NCBI RefSeq assembly: GCF_035917455.1
Contig: NZ_CP109078.1
Span: 1,860,001-1,924,000, forward strand
DNA from: Micromonospora sp. NBC_01796
GTDB lineage: Bacteria > Actinomycetota > Actinomycetes > Mycobacteriales > Micromonosporaceae
Direction: 5' to 3'
DNA length: 64,000 bases
The position numbers were made by a program, and so were the translations under genes. Of the stretch, positions 8,943 to 17,975 are shown one piece after another. Within the stretch, counting starts at the first letter, position 1; each line of letters opens with the position of its first letter. A model generated the notes under the pieces. It had not been told where the DNA came from, ran no database searches, and was given only the letters and a program-made list of their open reading frames with translations.

Positions 8943-9713
8943 ATGCTCGCCCAACAGCGGCAGGCGGCGATCGTGGACCGGGTACGGGTGGCCGGCGGGG
9001 TACGGGTCAGCGACCTGGCCGGCGAGTTCGGGGTGTCGGACATGACCATCCGCCGCGACCTGGACCTGCTCGCCGAGCGGGGCCTGCTGGCGAAGGTGCA
9101 CGGCGGCGCTACCTCCGCCGACTCCGGCTCGACCGACGAACCCGGCTTCGTGGCCAAGTCGGCCCGCCAGCTCTCCGAGAAGGCGGCGATCGCCGCACAG
9201 GCCGCGCACCTGGTGCAGCCCGGAATGGCGGTGGCGCTGTCGGCCGGCACCACCACCGCCGCCCTGGCCCACCGGCTGGTCGACACCGCAGGGCTGACCG
9301 TGGTGACGAACTCGATCCCGGTCGCGGAGATCTTCCACCGGGCCGGTCGACCGGACCAGACGGTGGTGCTCACCGGTGGCGTACGCACCCCGTCGGACGC
9401 GCTGGTCGGGCCGGTGGCGGTGGGCGCGATCCGTACTTTGCACCTGGATTTGGTCTTCCTCGGCGTGCACGGGATGAGCGTCCGGGCCGGTTACACCACC
9501 CCGAACCTGATGGAGGCGGAAACCAACCGGGCCCTGGTCGCCGCGTCGGAGCGGCTGGTGGTCCTCGCGGACCACACGAAGTGGGGCACGGTCGGCATCT
9601 CCTCGATGGCGGACCTGGCCGCCGCGCACACCGTCGTCACCGACGACGGCCTGCCCGAACCGGCCCGGCTCACGCTCCTGGAACACGTCATGGAACTGGT
9701 GGTAGTGGAATGA
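8943..9713 (+). CDS. DeoR-family transcriptional regulator
   Basis: A 256-residue repressor-type protein. The N-terminal HTH reads RQAAIVDRVRVAGGVRVSDL then VSDMTIRRDLDLL, followed by the linker KVHGGAT typical of DeoR. The C-terminal sugar-phosphate sensor domain carries ALSAGTTTAALAHRL, LVGPVA and the FLGVHGM region. GGGAGGG upstream fixes ATG 8943, although the frame is open farther back. Its stop overlaps the galT start as ATGA, so galT is its cotranscribed and probably regulated partner. DeoR proteins respond to phosphorylated sugars; the likely effector here is a galactose-pathway intermediate, by inference from galT only. Confidence 0.93.
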   Translation: MLAQQRQAAIVDRVRVAGGVRVSDLAGEFGVSDMTIRRDLDLLAERGLLAKVHGGATSADSGSTDEPGFVAKSARQLSEKAAIAAQAAHLVQPGMAVALSAGTTTAALAHRLVDTAGLTVVTNSIPVAEIFHRAGRPDQTVVLTGGVRTPSDALVGPVAVGAIRTLHLDLVFLGVHGMSVRAGYTTPNLMEAETNRALVAASERLVVLADHTKWGTVGISSMADLAAAHTVVTDDGLPEPARLTLLEHVMELVVVE

Positions 9714-10792
9714 GACGGACCGAGATCAAACTGGCCGACGGGCGTGAGCTGATCTACTTCGACGAGCACGAGGGTGCGGATCGGAGCGAGCCGGACCGGC
9801 GGGATCTGCCCCCGCCGCCGCCCGCCTCGCAGCTACGTTATGACCCGCTGGTGGACGAGTGGGTGGCGGTGGCGGCACACCGGCAGACCCGGATCTTCCT
9901 GCCGAGCACCGCCGAGTGCCCGCTCTGCCCGTCCACCCCGACCCACTCCACCGAGATCCCCGCGTACGACTACGACGTGGCCGTGTTCGAGAACCGGTTC
10001 CCGTCGCTGAGCGACCGGGAGGGCGAGCCGGCGGGCGAGTTGACCCCGTTCACGCCCACCCGACCGGGGCTCGGGCGGTGCGAGGTGGTCTGCTTCACCT
10101 CCGACCACAACGCCTCCTTCGCCACCCTGTCGCCGGAGCGGGTCCGTACGGTGCTCGACGCGCTCGCCGACCGGACCACCGCACTGTCCCGGATCCCCGG
10201 TGTCGAGCAGGTCTTCCCGTTCGAGAACCGGGGGGTGGAGATCGGGGTGACGCTCCAGCACCCGCACGGCCAGATCTACGCGTACCCGTTCCTGCCGCCC
10301 CGGACCAGGGCGCTGCTCGGCGCCGCCCGCCGGCACGCCGAGCGGACCGGTGGGCGCAACCTGTACGCCGACGTCCTGACCGCCGAGCGGGCCGCCGGGG
10401 ACCGGGTGGTGGTCTCGAACGAGCACTGGACCGCGTACGTCCCGGCCGCCGCACGCTGGCCGTTCGAGGTGCACGTGGCCCCGCACCGGGCGGTACCGGA
10501 CATCCCGGCACTGGACGAGGCGGAACGGGCCGCCTTCGGTCCCCTCTACCTGGACGTGCTGAACCGCTTCGACCGCCTCTTCGACCTGCCGATGCCGTAC
10601 ATCTCGGCCTGGCAGCAGGCGCCGGTGCACGAGGGCCGGGACGTGAGTCACCTGCACCTTCAGGTGTTCAGCATCCGGCGGGCGGTGGACAAGCTGAAGT
10701 ACCTGGCCGGCTCGGAGTCGGCCATGGGCGCGTTCATCAACGACATCCGGCCGGAGCAGGCGGCGGAGCGGTTGCGCCAGGCCGGGCGCTAG
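9710..10792 (+). CDS. galT: Galactose-1-phosphate uridylyltransferase
   Basis: Transfers UMP from UDP-glucose to galactose-1-phosphate in the Leloir pathway. The product has 360 residues. Seen: the active-site HPHGQ (184-188) with the uridylylated histidine at 186, the zinc-site CPLC at 70-73, ENRFPSL, and a C-terminal SHLHLQVFS. It overlaps the DeoR gene by four bases, giving translational coupling. No galE or galK follows; instead the stop shares a CTAG with the stop of a convergent acetyltransferase gene, leaving no room for an intervening terminator. An insert-like stretch at residues 25-40 is rich in Pro and Asp. Confidence 0.95.
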   Translation: MRRTEIKLADGRELIYFDEHEGADRSEPDRRDLPPPPPASQLRYDPLVDEWVAVAAHRQTRIFLPSTAECPLCPSTPTHSTEIPAYDYDVAVFENRFPSLSDREGEPAGELTPFTPTRPGLGRCEVVCFTSDHNASFATLSPERVRTVLDALADRTTALSRIPGVEQVFPFENRGVEIGVTLQHPHGQIYAYPFLPPRTRALLGAARRHAERTGGRNLYADVLTAERAAGDRVVVSNEHWTAYVPAAARWPFEVHVAPHRAVPDIPALDEAERAAFGPLYLDVLNRFDRLFDLPMPYISAWQQAPVHEGRDVSHLHLQVFSIRRAVDKLKYLAGSESAMGAFINDIRPEQAAERLRQAGR

Positions 10793-11787
10793 CGTCGCGG
10801 TGGGGCGGGAGGAGGAGGACCCGCCCTACCGTCCGCTCTCCCGTCGAAGGTGCGTACCAGGCTCCAGTAGCCGACGCTCGGGGTCATGCCGAGTGCCCGG
10901 TTCGCCCGCAGGATCGGCTCGTTCGTGTCGTCGTTGTGCGTGGTCACGGCGACGGCACCGGCCTCGTACGCGTGCCGCAGGGCAGCGGTCTTCAGGGCAC
11001 TGGCCACACCCCTGCCCCGGTGGGCGACATCCACACCGGTGTAGACGGTGTACCAGTCAGCGGCCTGGGTGCTGACGATGGTGAGCCCCAGTGCCGGTGA
11101 GCCCTCCGGCTCGCACGGTTCGGCCAGCAGCACGATCGCCCCGTCCGGGATCACGCTCCGGGCGTACGCCAGGTCGACGGCCTGGTCCTCGCCGCCGGGC
11201 ACCGGCAGCCCGGCCAGGGTGCGGCCGACGCATTCCAGGATGACCGCCTCGTCCGCGTCGATGTCGACCACCCGGACCCGGACCACGGCCCGGTCGGCGG
11301 TCGACGCCGCGAGCGCGGCCAGTTCATCGCCCCGGCCGGCCAGGTCGAACCGCCAGCCGACGCTGTGGTTGGTCAGCACCAGGCCGTGGCGTTCCGCGAA
11401 CCGCCGACCCCGGTCGAGGTCGTCGCGCAGGGCGGTGGTCACCACCGTCCCCGGCGCGAGGGTCTTCGCCGCCAGGTCGGCGAGTTCTGCCGCGAGGGCG
11501 CTGCCCACACCCTGTCCTCGGTGTGACTCGGCGACCGCGACGAGGGCGGAGACCGTACCGGGATAGGCGGGTTCGGTGGTCAGCTTGGCGGCGCCCACCA
11601 CCACACCGGCGCGCTCGGCGACGAGGGCGTGGTGGATCTGACCCGGCTCGGCGGCGGTCAACCGGTCGGTCAGCCGGTACCGCTTGTCATCACCGGCGGC
11701 GAGCACCAGCAGGTCGACGGCCGCGTCCAGGTCCGCCGGGCGGAAGGGACGGATCTTGACGTCGGTCGAGGTCAGGGGCGTACTCAC
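10789..11787 (-). CDS. Tandem-domain GNAT acetyltransferase
   Basis: A 332-residue protein made of two GNAT folds. Each half contains an acetyl-CoA pyrophosphate loop: HRGQGVGSALAAEL in the first and HRGRGVASALKTAAL in the second. Tandem GNATs of this length in actinomycetes include mycothiol synthase (MshD) and many of unknown substrate. I do not see enough MshD-specific sequence to assign it. It converges on galT with a four-base overlap, so its transcript must extend into galT antisense. The start ATG 11787 is preceded by a short AT-richer stretch. Confidence 0.85.
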   Translation of the reverse strand: MSTPLTSTDVKIRPFRPADLDAAVDLLVLAAGDDKRYRLTDRLTAAEPGQIHHALVAERAGVVVGAAKLTTEPAYPGTVSALVAVAESHRGQGVGSALAAELADLAAKTLAPGTVVTTALRDDLDRGRRFAERHGLVLTNHSVGWRFDLAGRGDELAALAASTADRAVVRVRVVDIDADEAVILECVGRTLAGLPVPGGEDQAVDLAYARSVIPDGAIVLLAEPCEPEGSPALGLTIVSTQAADWYTVYTGVDVAHRGRGVASALKTAALRHAYEAGAVAVTTHNDDTNEPILRANRALGMTPSVGYWSLVRTFDGRADGRAGPPPPAPPRR

Positions 11788-11885
11788 GTGATCAACCCTA
11801 GGGGCGGTGAGGCCAGATGACCGATATGAGCTGGGCCACGCCGTGACCCGTCCGCGTCCGCCCGACGCTCATCCGTACAGAAGGG

Positions 11886-11915
11886 TGCGGGGGGCCCGGG
11901 ACAGGGCCCCCCGCA
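11886..11915. terminator. Strong 12-bp GC hairpin upstream of a small ORF
   Basis: Arms 11886-11897 and 11904-11915 pair perfectly around a 6-base loop. It is 18 bases before the GTG of the 52-residue ORF, so it could be an attenuator in that ORF's leader or a stand-alone terminator. No T-run follows. Confidence 0.6.
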
Positions 11916-11933
11916 GGGAAGGGACGGCTGGCT

Positions 11934-12092
11934 GTGCGCAACAGCCGGGAGGACTGCCCGACCGGCGCCGTTTCCGGCGACATCGAGTGGCTGGTCCTCC
12001 TGGACGCGACTGGCATCACGTCCACCCTGGTCAACGAGCGCGGGCCGATGCCGGTAACGGGCCACAAAATCGATCATGACGTACGTCGATGA
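11934..12092 (+). CDS. Hypothetical 52-residue protein
   Basis: An unrecognised short reading frame with a GTG start and a GAAGGGA ribosome-site candidate nine bases upstream. The protein begins VRNSREDCPTGAV and has a hydrophobic, strand-like centre (IEWLVLLDATG) and a basic tail. Third codon positions are overwhelmingly G or C through the body of the ORF, as in the surrounding genes, which is the main argument that it is translated. It stands alone between the acetyltransferase (divergent) and icd (convergent). A strong hairpin precedes it and another follows 43 bases after its stop. Function unknown; it may also be fortuitous. Confidence 0.5.
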   Translation: MRNSREDCPTGAVSGDIEWLVLLDATGITSTLVNERGPMPVTGHKIDHDVRR

Positions 12093-12134
12093 AGCGCCGC
12101 CGCCGTCCCACGACCGCCACCCCCGGGGTACGCG

Positions 12135-12164
12135 GAAGCCCGCCGGCGACTGCCGGCGGGCTTC
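12135..12164. terminator. Bidirectional terminator hairpin after icd
   Basis: A perfect 13-bp stem (12135-12147 with 12152-12164) closes on a 4-base loop. It lies between the stop of icd on the minus strand and the stop of the small + ORF. Confidence 0.85.
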
Positions 12165-12183
12165 CGGTGAACGTGCTCGAAAA

Positions 12184-13401
12184 TCAGGCGCCGAGCTTCT
12201 TCGCCAGGTTCTCGTCGAGCGCGGCCATGAACTCGTCAGTGCTCAGCCACGGGGCGTCCCGCGAGATGAGCAGGGCGAGGTCCTTGGTCATCTGACCGCC
12301 CTCGACGGTCTCGATGCAGACCTGCTCCAGCTTCTCGGCGAACTCGGAGACCGCCGGGGTGCCGTCGAGCTTGCCCCGGTGGGCGAGGCCACGGGTCCAG
12401 GCGAAGATCGACGCGATCGGGTTGGTCGACGTCTTCTCGCCCTTCTGCCACTGCCGGTAGTGCCGGGTGACCGTGCCGTGCGCCGCCTCGGCCTCGACCG
12501 TACGGCCGTCCGGGGTCATCAGCACGGAGGTCATCAGGCCCAGCGAGCCGAAGCCCTGCGCGACGGTGTCCGACTGCACGTCACCGTCGTAGTTCTTGGC
12601 GGCCCAGACGAAGCCGCCCTCCCACTTGAGCGCGGCGGCGACCATGTCGTCGATCAGCCGGTGCTCGTAGGTGATCCCGGCGGCATCGAAGTCGGCCTTG
12701 AACTCCGCCTCGAAGACCTCGGCGAAGATGTCCTTGAACCGGCCGTCGTACGCCTTCAGGATCGTGTTCTTGGTCGACAGGTAGACCGGGTAGTTGCGGT
12801 CCAGGCCGTAGCGCAGGGAGGCGCGGGCGAAGTCGCGGATCGACTCGTCGAAGTTGTACATGCCCATCGCGATGCCGCCGCCGGGGAACTTGGCGACCTC
12901 CATCTCGACCGGCGCGCTGCCGTCGGCCGGGGTGTAGGTGATGGTCACCGTGCCCGGTCCGGGGACCACGAAGTCGGTCGCCTTGTACTGGTCGCCGTGC
13001 GCGTGCCGGCCGATGATGATCGGCTTGGTCCAGCCGGGCACCAGGCGCGGCACGTTGGACATGATGATCGGCTCACGGAAGACAACGCCGCCGAGGATGT
13101 TCCGGATGGTGCCGTTCGGCGAGCGCCACATCTTCTTGAGGCCGAACTCCTCGACCCGGGCCTCGTCCGGGGTGATGGTCGCGCACTTCACGCCGACGCC
13201 GTGGGTCTTGATGGCGTTGGCCGCGTCAACGGTGACCTGGTCGTCGGTCTCGTCGCGGTACTGGATCGACAGGTCGTAGTAGTGCAGGTCGACGTCGAGG
13301 TAGGGCAGGATCAGCTGCTCCCGGATCTGCTTCCAGATGATCCGGGTCATCTCGTCGCCGTCGAGCTCTACGACCGGGTTGGTTACCTTGATCTTCGCCA
13401 T
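12184..13401 (-). CDS. icd: NADP-dependent isocitrate dehydrogenase (homodimeric, eukaryote-like type)
   Basis: Oxidatively decarboxylates isocitrate to 2-oxoglutarate, making NADPH in the TCA cycle. The product has 405 residues. It begins [20 protein letters not shown] and includes the substrate-binding [23 protein letters not shown], and the C-terminal [12 protein letters not shown] and [13 protein letters not shown] segments. This identifies the roughly 400-residue dimeric class shared with eukaryotes rather than the E. coli type. ATG 13401 is chosen over the longer frame because homologues begin MAKIKV and GAGAGGAG lies upstream. mdh lies immediately upstream on the same strand, but a 20-bp palindrome between them argues for separate transcription. 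Confidence 0.97.
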   Translation of the reverse strand: MAKIKVTNPVVELDGDEMTRIIWKQIREQLILPYLDVDLHYYDLSIQYRDETDDQVTVDAANAIKTHGVGVKCATITPDEARVEEFGLKKMWRSPNGTIRNILGGVVFREPIIMSNVPRLVPGWTKPIIIGRHAHGDQYKATDFVVPGPGTVTITYTPADGSAPVEMEVAKFPGGGIAMGMYNFDESIRDFARASLRYGLDRNYPVYLSTKNTILKAYDGRFKDIFAEVFEAEFKADFDAAGITYEHRLIDDMVAAALKWEGGFVWAAKNYDGDVQSDTVAQGFGSLGLMTSVLMTPDGRTVEAEAAHGTVTRHYRQWQKGEKTSTNPIASIFAWTRGLAHRGKLDGTPAVSEFAEKLEQVCIETVEGGQMTKDLALLISRDAPWLSTDEFMAALDENLAKKLGA

Positions 13402-13510
13402 CGGCCGGGCGCTCCTCTCGGGGGACACATGCTCAAGCAGTACGAGCGTACTGGCTCTGCCTGATGGCGCACGCCCGGCCTGCCCTGCCCGCCGGCATTT
13501 CCCCTGATAC

Positions 13511-13554
13511 CCGGAAAGAGTGGCTGTCCGGGGTCGGACGGCCACTCTTTCCGG
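13511..13554. terminator. 20-bp palindrome between mdh and icd
   Basis: Arms 13511-13530 and 13535-13554 pair at every position (one as G-U in RNA) around a 4-base loop. It follows mdh on the minus strand, so it probably terminates mdh transcription before icd. The core GAAAGAGTGGC is shared with 2458-2511. Confidence 0.8.
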
Positions 13555-13587
13555 TGCTGCCTGTCGCCCCTGACGGGGCGGATTCGA

Positions 13588-14538
13588 TCAGAGGTTCGCG
13601 ATGTCGCCCTGCTTGGCCCGGACCGCCTCGGCGGCGGCCTTGAGGCTGGCCAGCTCGTCGGCGTCCAGGTCGGTGGTGACGATCCGACGGACACCCTCAC
13701 GGCCCAGCTCGGCCTCGACACCGAGGTAGACCCCGGAGATGCCGTAGTCGCCGTCGACCCAGGCGCAGACCGGCATGACCTCGCCGGAGTCGGTCGCCAC
13801 GGCCTTCGCCATCTTGGCCGCGGCGGCGGACGGGGCGTAGTACGCCGAACCGGTCTTGAGCAGCGCGACCACCTCGGCGCCACCGTTACGGGTACGGACC
13901 ACCAGCTCCTCGATCTTGGCGTCCGGGAGCACCTCGCGCAGCGGCTTGCCGTTCACCGTGCTGCGCGACGGGACCGGCACCATGGTGTCGCCGTGCGAGC
14001 CGAGCGTGAGGGTCTTCACCGAGGCCACCGGTACGCCCAGTTCCTCGGCGACGAAGGTGGTGAACCGGGCGGTGTCCAGCATGCCGGCCTGGCCGAGCAC
14101 CCGCTGCTTGGGGAACTGGGTGGCGAGCTGGGCCATCGCGGTCATCTCGTCCAGCGGGTTCGAGACGACGATGACCACCGCGTTCGGGGCGAACTTGGCC
14201 ACGCTCTCGGACACCACACGTACGATCTTGGCGTTGGTGGCGAGCAGGTCCATCCGGCTCATTCCCGGCTTGCGGGGCAGGCCCGCGGTGATGACCACCA
14301 CGTCCGAGCCCTCGATGACCTCGTAACCCTCGCCGTTCGGTCCGGTGGTCTGGCCGACCACCTTGGTCTCGAAGCCCTCGATCGGCCGCGACTGGTTGAT
14401 GTCCAGCGCCAGCCCCTCGGGCTTACCTTCGATGATGTCGGTGATCACGACCGTGTCGAAGACGTCGTATTCCGCCAGTCGCTGCGCGGTCGTCGAGCCG
14501 TAGAAACCGGCGCCGACGACGGTGACCTTTTTGCCCAT
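13588..14538 (-). CDS. mdh: Malate dehydrogenase
   Basis: Interconverts malate and oxaloacetate with NAD in the TCA cycle. The product is 316 residues of the LDH-like (type III) class. Seen: the N-terminal dinucleotide fold VTVVGAGFYGSTTA, the substrate loop AGLPRKPGMSRMDLL with its arginines, the NPLDEMT segment, and the catalytic histidine in TLGSHGDTMVP. Arginine at the second position of the mobile loop fits malate rather than lactate specificity. ATG 14538 is the first in-frame start after the folD 3' region. It lies upstream of icd on the same strand. Confidence 0.97.
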   Translation of the reverse strand: MGKKVTVVGAGFYGSTTAQRLAEYDVFDTVVITDIIEGKPEGLALDINQSRPIEGFETKVVGQTTGPNGEGYEVIEGSDVVVITAGLPRKPGMSRMDLLATNAKIVRVVSESVAKFAPNAVVIVVSNPLDEMTAMAQLATQFPKQRVLGQAGMLDTARFTTFVAEELGVPVASVKTLTLGSHGDTMVPVPSRSTVNGKPLREVLPDAKIEELVVRTRNGGAEVVALLKTGSAYYAPSAAAAKMAKAVATDSGEVMPVCAWVDGDYGISGVYLGVEAELGREGVRRIVTTDLDADELASLKAAAEAVRAKQGDIANL

Positions 14539-14736
14539 GGTCGTCCCACTCTCTGTTACCGACGGGTTCTTTTCCGGACCGTATCAGCCAACGGACCACC
14601 GGTCCGGCCAGGGGCTGATTTGCCTGATCGTCCCCGGCTGACCGATCCGGCCGGGCCGACCCGACCGCTCCGGCCGCGTCCACGGCGGCCCGTTCACCGG
14701 GTACCCCGACCAGCCGGCTTCAGCCCGTGACCGCTC

Positions 14737-14802
14737 GGCTCGGTCAGCCGCGTTCGGCCCGCTCAGCCGCTGTTCGGCCCGGTCAGCCGCGTTCGGCCCG
14801 CT
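14737..14802 (-). repeat. Short tandem repeat spanning the 3' end of folD
   Basis: Three imperfect copies of a unit of about 21 bases (GGGCCGAACGCGGCTGACC on the minus strand). The first copy encodes the last FolD residues AERG and its stop codon; the next two lie just past the stop. It looks like local duplication of the gene's end. Confidence 0.7.
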
Positions 14803-15643
14803 CGACCACGTTGGTCAGCAGCATGGCCCGGGTCATCGGGCCGACTCCGCCCGGCATCGGCACCATCGCCCCGGCGACCTCGGCCACCTCGGCCGCGATG
14901 TCGCCGGTGTAGCGACCCTTGCCGTCCGGGCCGATCACGCGGGTGATCCCGACGTCGACCACGGTGGCGCCGGGCCGGACCATGTCGGCGGTGAGCAGCC
15001 CGGGTACGCCGGCCGCGACGATCACGATGTCCGCGTTGCGGGTGTGCTTGGCGAGGTCGAGGGTGCCGGTGTGGCAGAGCGTCACGGTGGCGTTCTCGCT
15101 GCGCCGGGTCAGCAGCAGGCCGAGCGGACGGCCGACGGTGTTGCCGCGTCCGACCACCGCCACCTCGGCACCCCGCAGCGGTACGTCGTGCCGGCGGAGC
15201 AGCTCCACGATGCCGCGCGGGGTGCAGGGCAGCGGGCCGTCGTAGCCCAGCACCAGCCGGCCCAGGTTCACCGGGTGCAGACCGTCGGCGTCCTTCTCCG
15301 GGTCGATCAGCTCCAGCACCCGCTGGGTGTCGAGGTGACGCGGCAGCGGGAGCTGGACGATGTAGCCGTGGCAGGCGGGGTCCGCGTTGAGTTCGGCGAT
15401 GACCTCGTCGACCTGCTCCTGGGTGGCGTCGGCGGGCAGTTCGCGGCGGATCGAGGCGATGCCCACCTCGGCACAGTCGCGGTGTTTGCCGTTGACGTAC
15501 GCCTGCGAGCCGGGGTCCGCACCGACGAGTACGGTGCCGAGCCCGGGGACCAGGCCCCGCTCGGCGAGGGCCTTCACCCGCACCCGTAGCTCGTCCTTGA
15601 TCTCCGCCGCGGTCGCTTTGCCGTCCAGAAGGGTCGCCGTCAC
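14783..15643 (-). CDS. folD: Bifunctional methylenetetrahydrofolate dehydrogenase/cyclohydrolase
   Basis: Converts 5,10-methylene-THF to 10-formyl-THF, which feeds purine synthesis (purN and purH are nearby) and formyl-Met. The product has 286 residues. Seen: [24 protein letters not shown] with the catalytic lysine, [29 protein letters not shown], and the NADP-binding [16 protein letters not shown]. The GTG start at 15643 is chosen because the conserved sequence begins there (TATLLDGK); the only purine-rich stretch (AGGGG) is one base away, so it may be leaderless or weakly initiated. The divergent oligopeptide operon begins 465 bases away. Confidence 0.96.
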   Translation of the reverse strand: MTATLLDGKATAAEIKDELRVRVKALAERGLVPGLGTVLVGADPGSQAYVNGKHRDCAEVGIASIRRELPADATQEQVDEVIAELNADPACHGYIVQLPLPRHLDTQRVLELIDPEKDADGLHPVNLGRLVLGYDGPLPCTPRGIVELLRRHDVPLRGAEVAVVGRGNTVGRPLGLLLTRRSENATVTLCHTGTLDLAKHTRNADIVIVAAGVPGLLTADMVRPGATVVDVGITRVIGPDGKGRYTGDIAAEVAEVAGAMVPMPGGVGPMTRAMLLTNVVERAERG

Positions 15644-16108
15644 GCCCCTGATCGTCTCACGGCGGGCCGTCCGGCTTCGGGGACACCCGGTTGTCCGGTT
15701 CACGGGCCGGTTGGCGGTCGGCACGACGGAATCAATGATGATGTAACTTTCCGTAACCGTGTTGTTCGTCACTCGGGGTAGCCGGCTGTGGAGTTGTCCA
15801 CAGTATGAGCGTGCAGCCAGGCACAAGCCGGACAAACCCCAGGTGGCGTAGGCCACGCGGAGATCACCGCCGATTGCGGGGTTTGGCCCAGCAAATGCCG
15901 AAATAAGGCTATAGATTGCGCGGTTCGTACCGAACCTTCTTTACCAGAGCTCAACCCGCACCGCAAGCAGACTCTCAGGCGACCGTTATTCAGTCGTAAT
16001 CCGCTGGTTTGGACTAGGGTCCCGCGACGACCTACCTTTGCCGAGCGTTGCGCAGAGTGACCCGTACCCGGGACCTGGCTGCCCAGCGTGAGGAGATGAG
16101 GAGGCTCA
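15644..16108. other. 465-base divergent intergenic region, folD / opp1
   Basis: No convincing gene on either strand. It should hold the promoters of folD (minus) and the opp1 operon (plus), and it is locally AT-richer around 15720-15770 and 15895-15960. It also contains the DnaA-box-like inverted repeat annotated separately. I did not find a clear riboswitch. Confidence 0.6.
15786..15803. promoter_or_regulatory. DnaA-box-like inverted repeat
   Basis: CTGTGGA and TCCACAG face each other across four bases. The plus-strand copy reads TTGTCCACA (15794-15802), the consensus actinobacterial DnaA box. A lone pair is not an origin, but it could be a DnaA titration or regulatory site in the folD/opp1 promoter region. 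Confidence 0.45.
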
Positions 16109-17749
16109 ATGCAGGTCCGTAGGCTCGCAGCCTGGGCCGCCGTACCGCTCGTCGCAACCCTGGGCCTCGCGGCCTGTGGCAGCGGCGACGACGGCGGTTC
16201 CGGGGAAAGCAACCCCAACGCTACGGTGTCGATCCAGATCGGTGAACCGCAGCACCTGATCCCGACCAACACCACCGAGACGAGCGGGAACCAGGTCCTC
16301 AGCGCCCTGTTCACCCCGCTGGTGGACTACGACGCACAGAACAAGCCTTACGAGGTTCAGGCGGAGTCGATCCAGAGCACCGACAACACCACCTGGACGA
16401 TCAAGCTCAAGGACGGCTACACCTTCCACAACGGCGAGAAGGTCACCTCCGACAGCTACATCAACGCCTGGAACTACGGCGCTTATGCCCCGAACGGCCA
16501 GGGCGCCAGCTACTTCTTCGAGAAGATCGCCGGGTACGACGACCTCCAGTCGACCGACCCGGACGGCGAAGAGGGCCCGCAGAAGGCCCCCGAGCCGAAG
16601 GCGAAGACGATGAGCGGGCTGAAGAAGGTCGACGACTCGACCTTCACCGTCACCCTCTCCGCGCCGTACTCCGAGTTCAAGACGATGCTCGGGTACAACG
16701 CCTTCTACCCGCTGCCGAACGCCGCCTTCTCCGCCCCCGGCGTGATCAAGGACGGCTTCGAGGACGCCATCATCGGCGATGGCCCCTTCAAGATGAAGGG
16801 CACCTGGCAGCACGACGCCAAGGTCGAGGTCGAGAAGTACGACGCCTTCCCCGGCGAGAAGCCGAAGGTGGCCGGCGTCGAGTTCCGGATCTACCAGCAG
16901 CTCACCGCCGCGTACGCGGACGTGATCTCGGACAACCTGGACGTCGTCCCGACGATCCCGACCGAGAACCTGACCAGCGCGGCGAGCGACCTCGGCGACC
17001 GGTACCAGCAGAGCCCGGCGTCGTCGTTCCAGTTCCTGGCGTTCCCGACGTTCGACCCGAGCTTCAGCAAGCCCGAGGTTCGTAAGGCGATCTCCGAGGC
17101 GATCGACCGCGACGAGATCATCAAGTCGGTCTTCAAGGACTCGCAGCAGTCGGCCCGCTCGTTCGTCTCGCCGGTTGTCGCCGGATACCGGGACAACACC
17201 TGCGGCACCGCGTGTGTGTTCGACCCGGCCAAGGCCAAGTCGGAGTACACCGCCGCGGGCGGCCCGGCGAAGATCCAGATCTCGTACAACGGCGATGGTG
17301 GCCACAAGGACTGGGTCGACGCGACCTGCAACCAGCTCAAGACCAACCTGGGCGTGGACTGCGTCGGCACTGCCGAGCCGAAGTTCGCCGACCTGCTGGA
17401 CAAGGTCGAGGCGAAGAAGCCGGTCGGCATGTTCCGGCTCGGCTGGATCATGGACTACCCGTCCATGGAGAACTACCTCGGCCCGCTCTACACCACGAAC
17501 GGTTCGTCGAACTACTACGGGTACAGCAACCCGCAGTTCGACGCGCTGGTGAAGGAAGGCGTCTCGGCCGCCACCCCGGACGAGGCGATCAAGAAGTACC
17601 AGGCCGCTGAGGACATCCTGGCGAACGACCTGCCGGTGATTCCGCTGCGCTTCGGTCAGAACAACTTCGGCTACTCGAGCAAGGTCAAGAACGTTGAGAT
17701 CGACCTGTTCCAGCGGGTCAATCTGACCAAGATCGAGGCCGTCAGCTGA
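16109..17749 (+). CDS. Oligopeptide ABC transporter substrate-binding lipoprotein (opp1)
   Basis: Extracellular binding protein of a peptide-type ABC importer, 546 residues. The N-terminus is a lipoprotein signal: MQVRRLA, a hydrophobic core, and lipobox LAAC with the lipidated Cys at residue 23. The mature protein is solute-binding family 5 (NATVSIQIGEPQHLIPTN, then YTFHNGEKVTSDSYINAWNY). ATG 16109 follows GAGGAGG. It heads a five-gene operon with two permeases and two ATPases. It closely resembles the binding protein of the second operon at 41380-43017, including the shared DPDGEEGPQKAPEPKAK segment. The ligand is unknown; peptides are typical. Confidence 0.94.
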   Translation: MQVRRLAAWAAVPLVATLGLAACGSGDDGGSGESNPNATVSIQIGEPQHLIPTNTTETSGNQVLSALFTPLVDYDAQNKPYEVQAESIQSTDNTTWTIKLKDGYTFHNGEKVTSDSYINAWNYGAYAPNGQGASYFFEKIAGYDDLQSTDPDGEEGPQKAPEPKAKTMSGLKKVDDSTFTVTLSAPYSEFKTMLGYNAFYPLPNAAFSAPGVIKDGFEDAIIGDGPFKMKGTWQHDAKVEVEKYDAFPGEKPKVAGVEFRIYQQLTAAYADVISDNLDVVPTIPTENLTSAASDLGDRYQQSPASSFQFLAFPTFDPSFSKPEVRKAISEAIDRDEIIKSVFKDSQQSARSFVSPVVAGYRDNTCGTACVFDPAKAKSEYTAAGGPAKIQISYNGDGGHKDWVDATCNQLKTNLGVDCVGTAEPKFADLLDKVEAKKPVGMFRLGWIMDYPSMENYLGPLYTTNGSSNYYGYSNPQFDALVKEGVSAATPDEAIKKYQAAEDILANDLPVIPLRFGQNNFGYSSKVKNVEIDLFQRVNLTKIEAVS

Positions 17750-17813
17750 GCTGACCCCCCGAATCTGGTTCGGTCCATCCGGTAATCCCCGGTGGCTCGG
17801 GCCATGGATGGAG

Positions 17814-17850
17814 CAGTCCGGCGTCGCCCAAGAACGCCGACGCCGGACTG
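17814..17850 (+). terminator. Intercistronic hairpin after the opp1 binding-protein gene
   Basis: Perfect 13-bp stem (17814-17826 with 17838-17850), 11-base loop, in the 226-base gap between binding protein and permease. Such hairpins often cause partial termination or stabilise the upstream message, so that more binding protein than permease is made. Confidence 0.7.
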
Positions 17851-17975
17851 TTCCGCCGGGCACATCGCGAGGTGTTTCCCCGCCGAAAATCCGGGCCTTG
17901 AGTGCCCGGATACTTTCGTACGCCGAAACGATCGTTCGTACGACTTTCATCCATATTCGGAGAGAAAGCTAAGGT

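Noticed and set aside
15769-16314. Minus-strand frame upstream of folD with a methionine start
   Set aside because: It runs antisense into the opp1 signal peptide, is rich in atypical residues, and lacks a ribosome site.
16106-17950. A 614-codon minus-strand open frame opposite the opp1 binding protein
   Set aside because: The same kind of shadow appears opposite the paralogue at 41221-43071, showing that it arises from codon bias rather than coding function.
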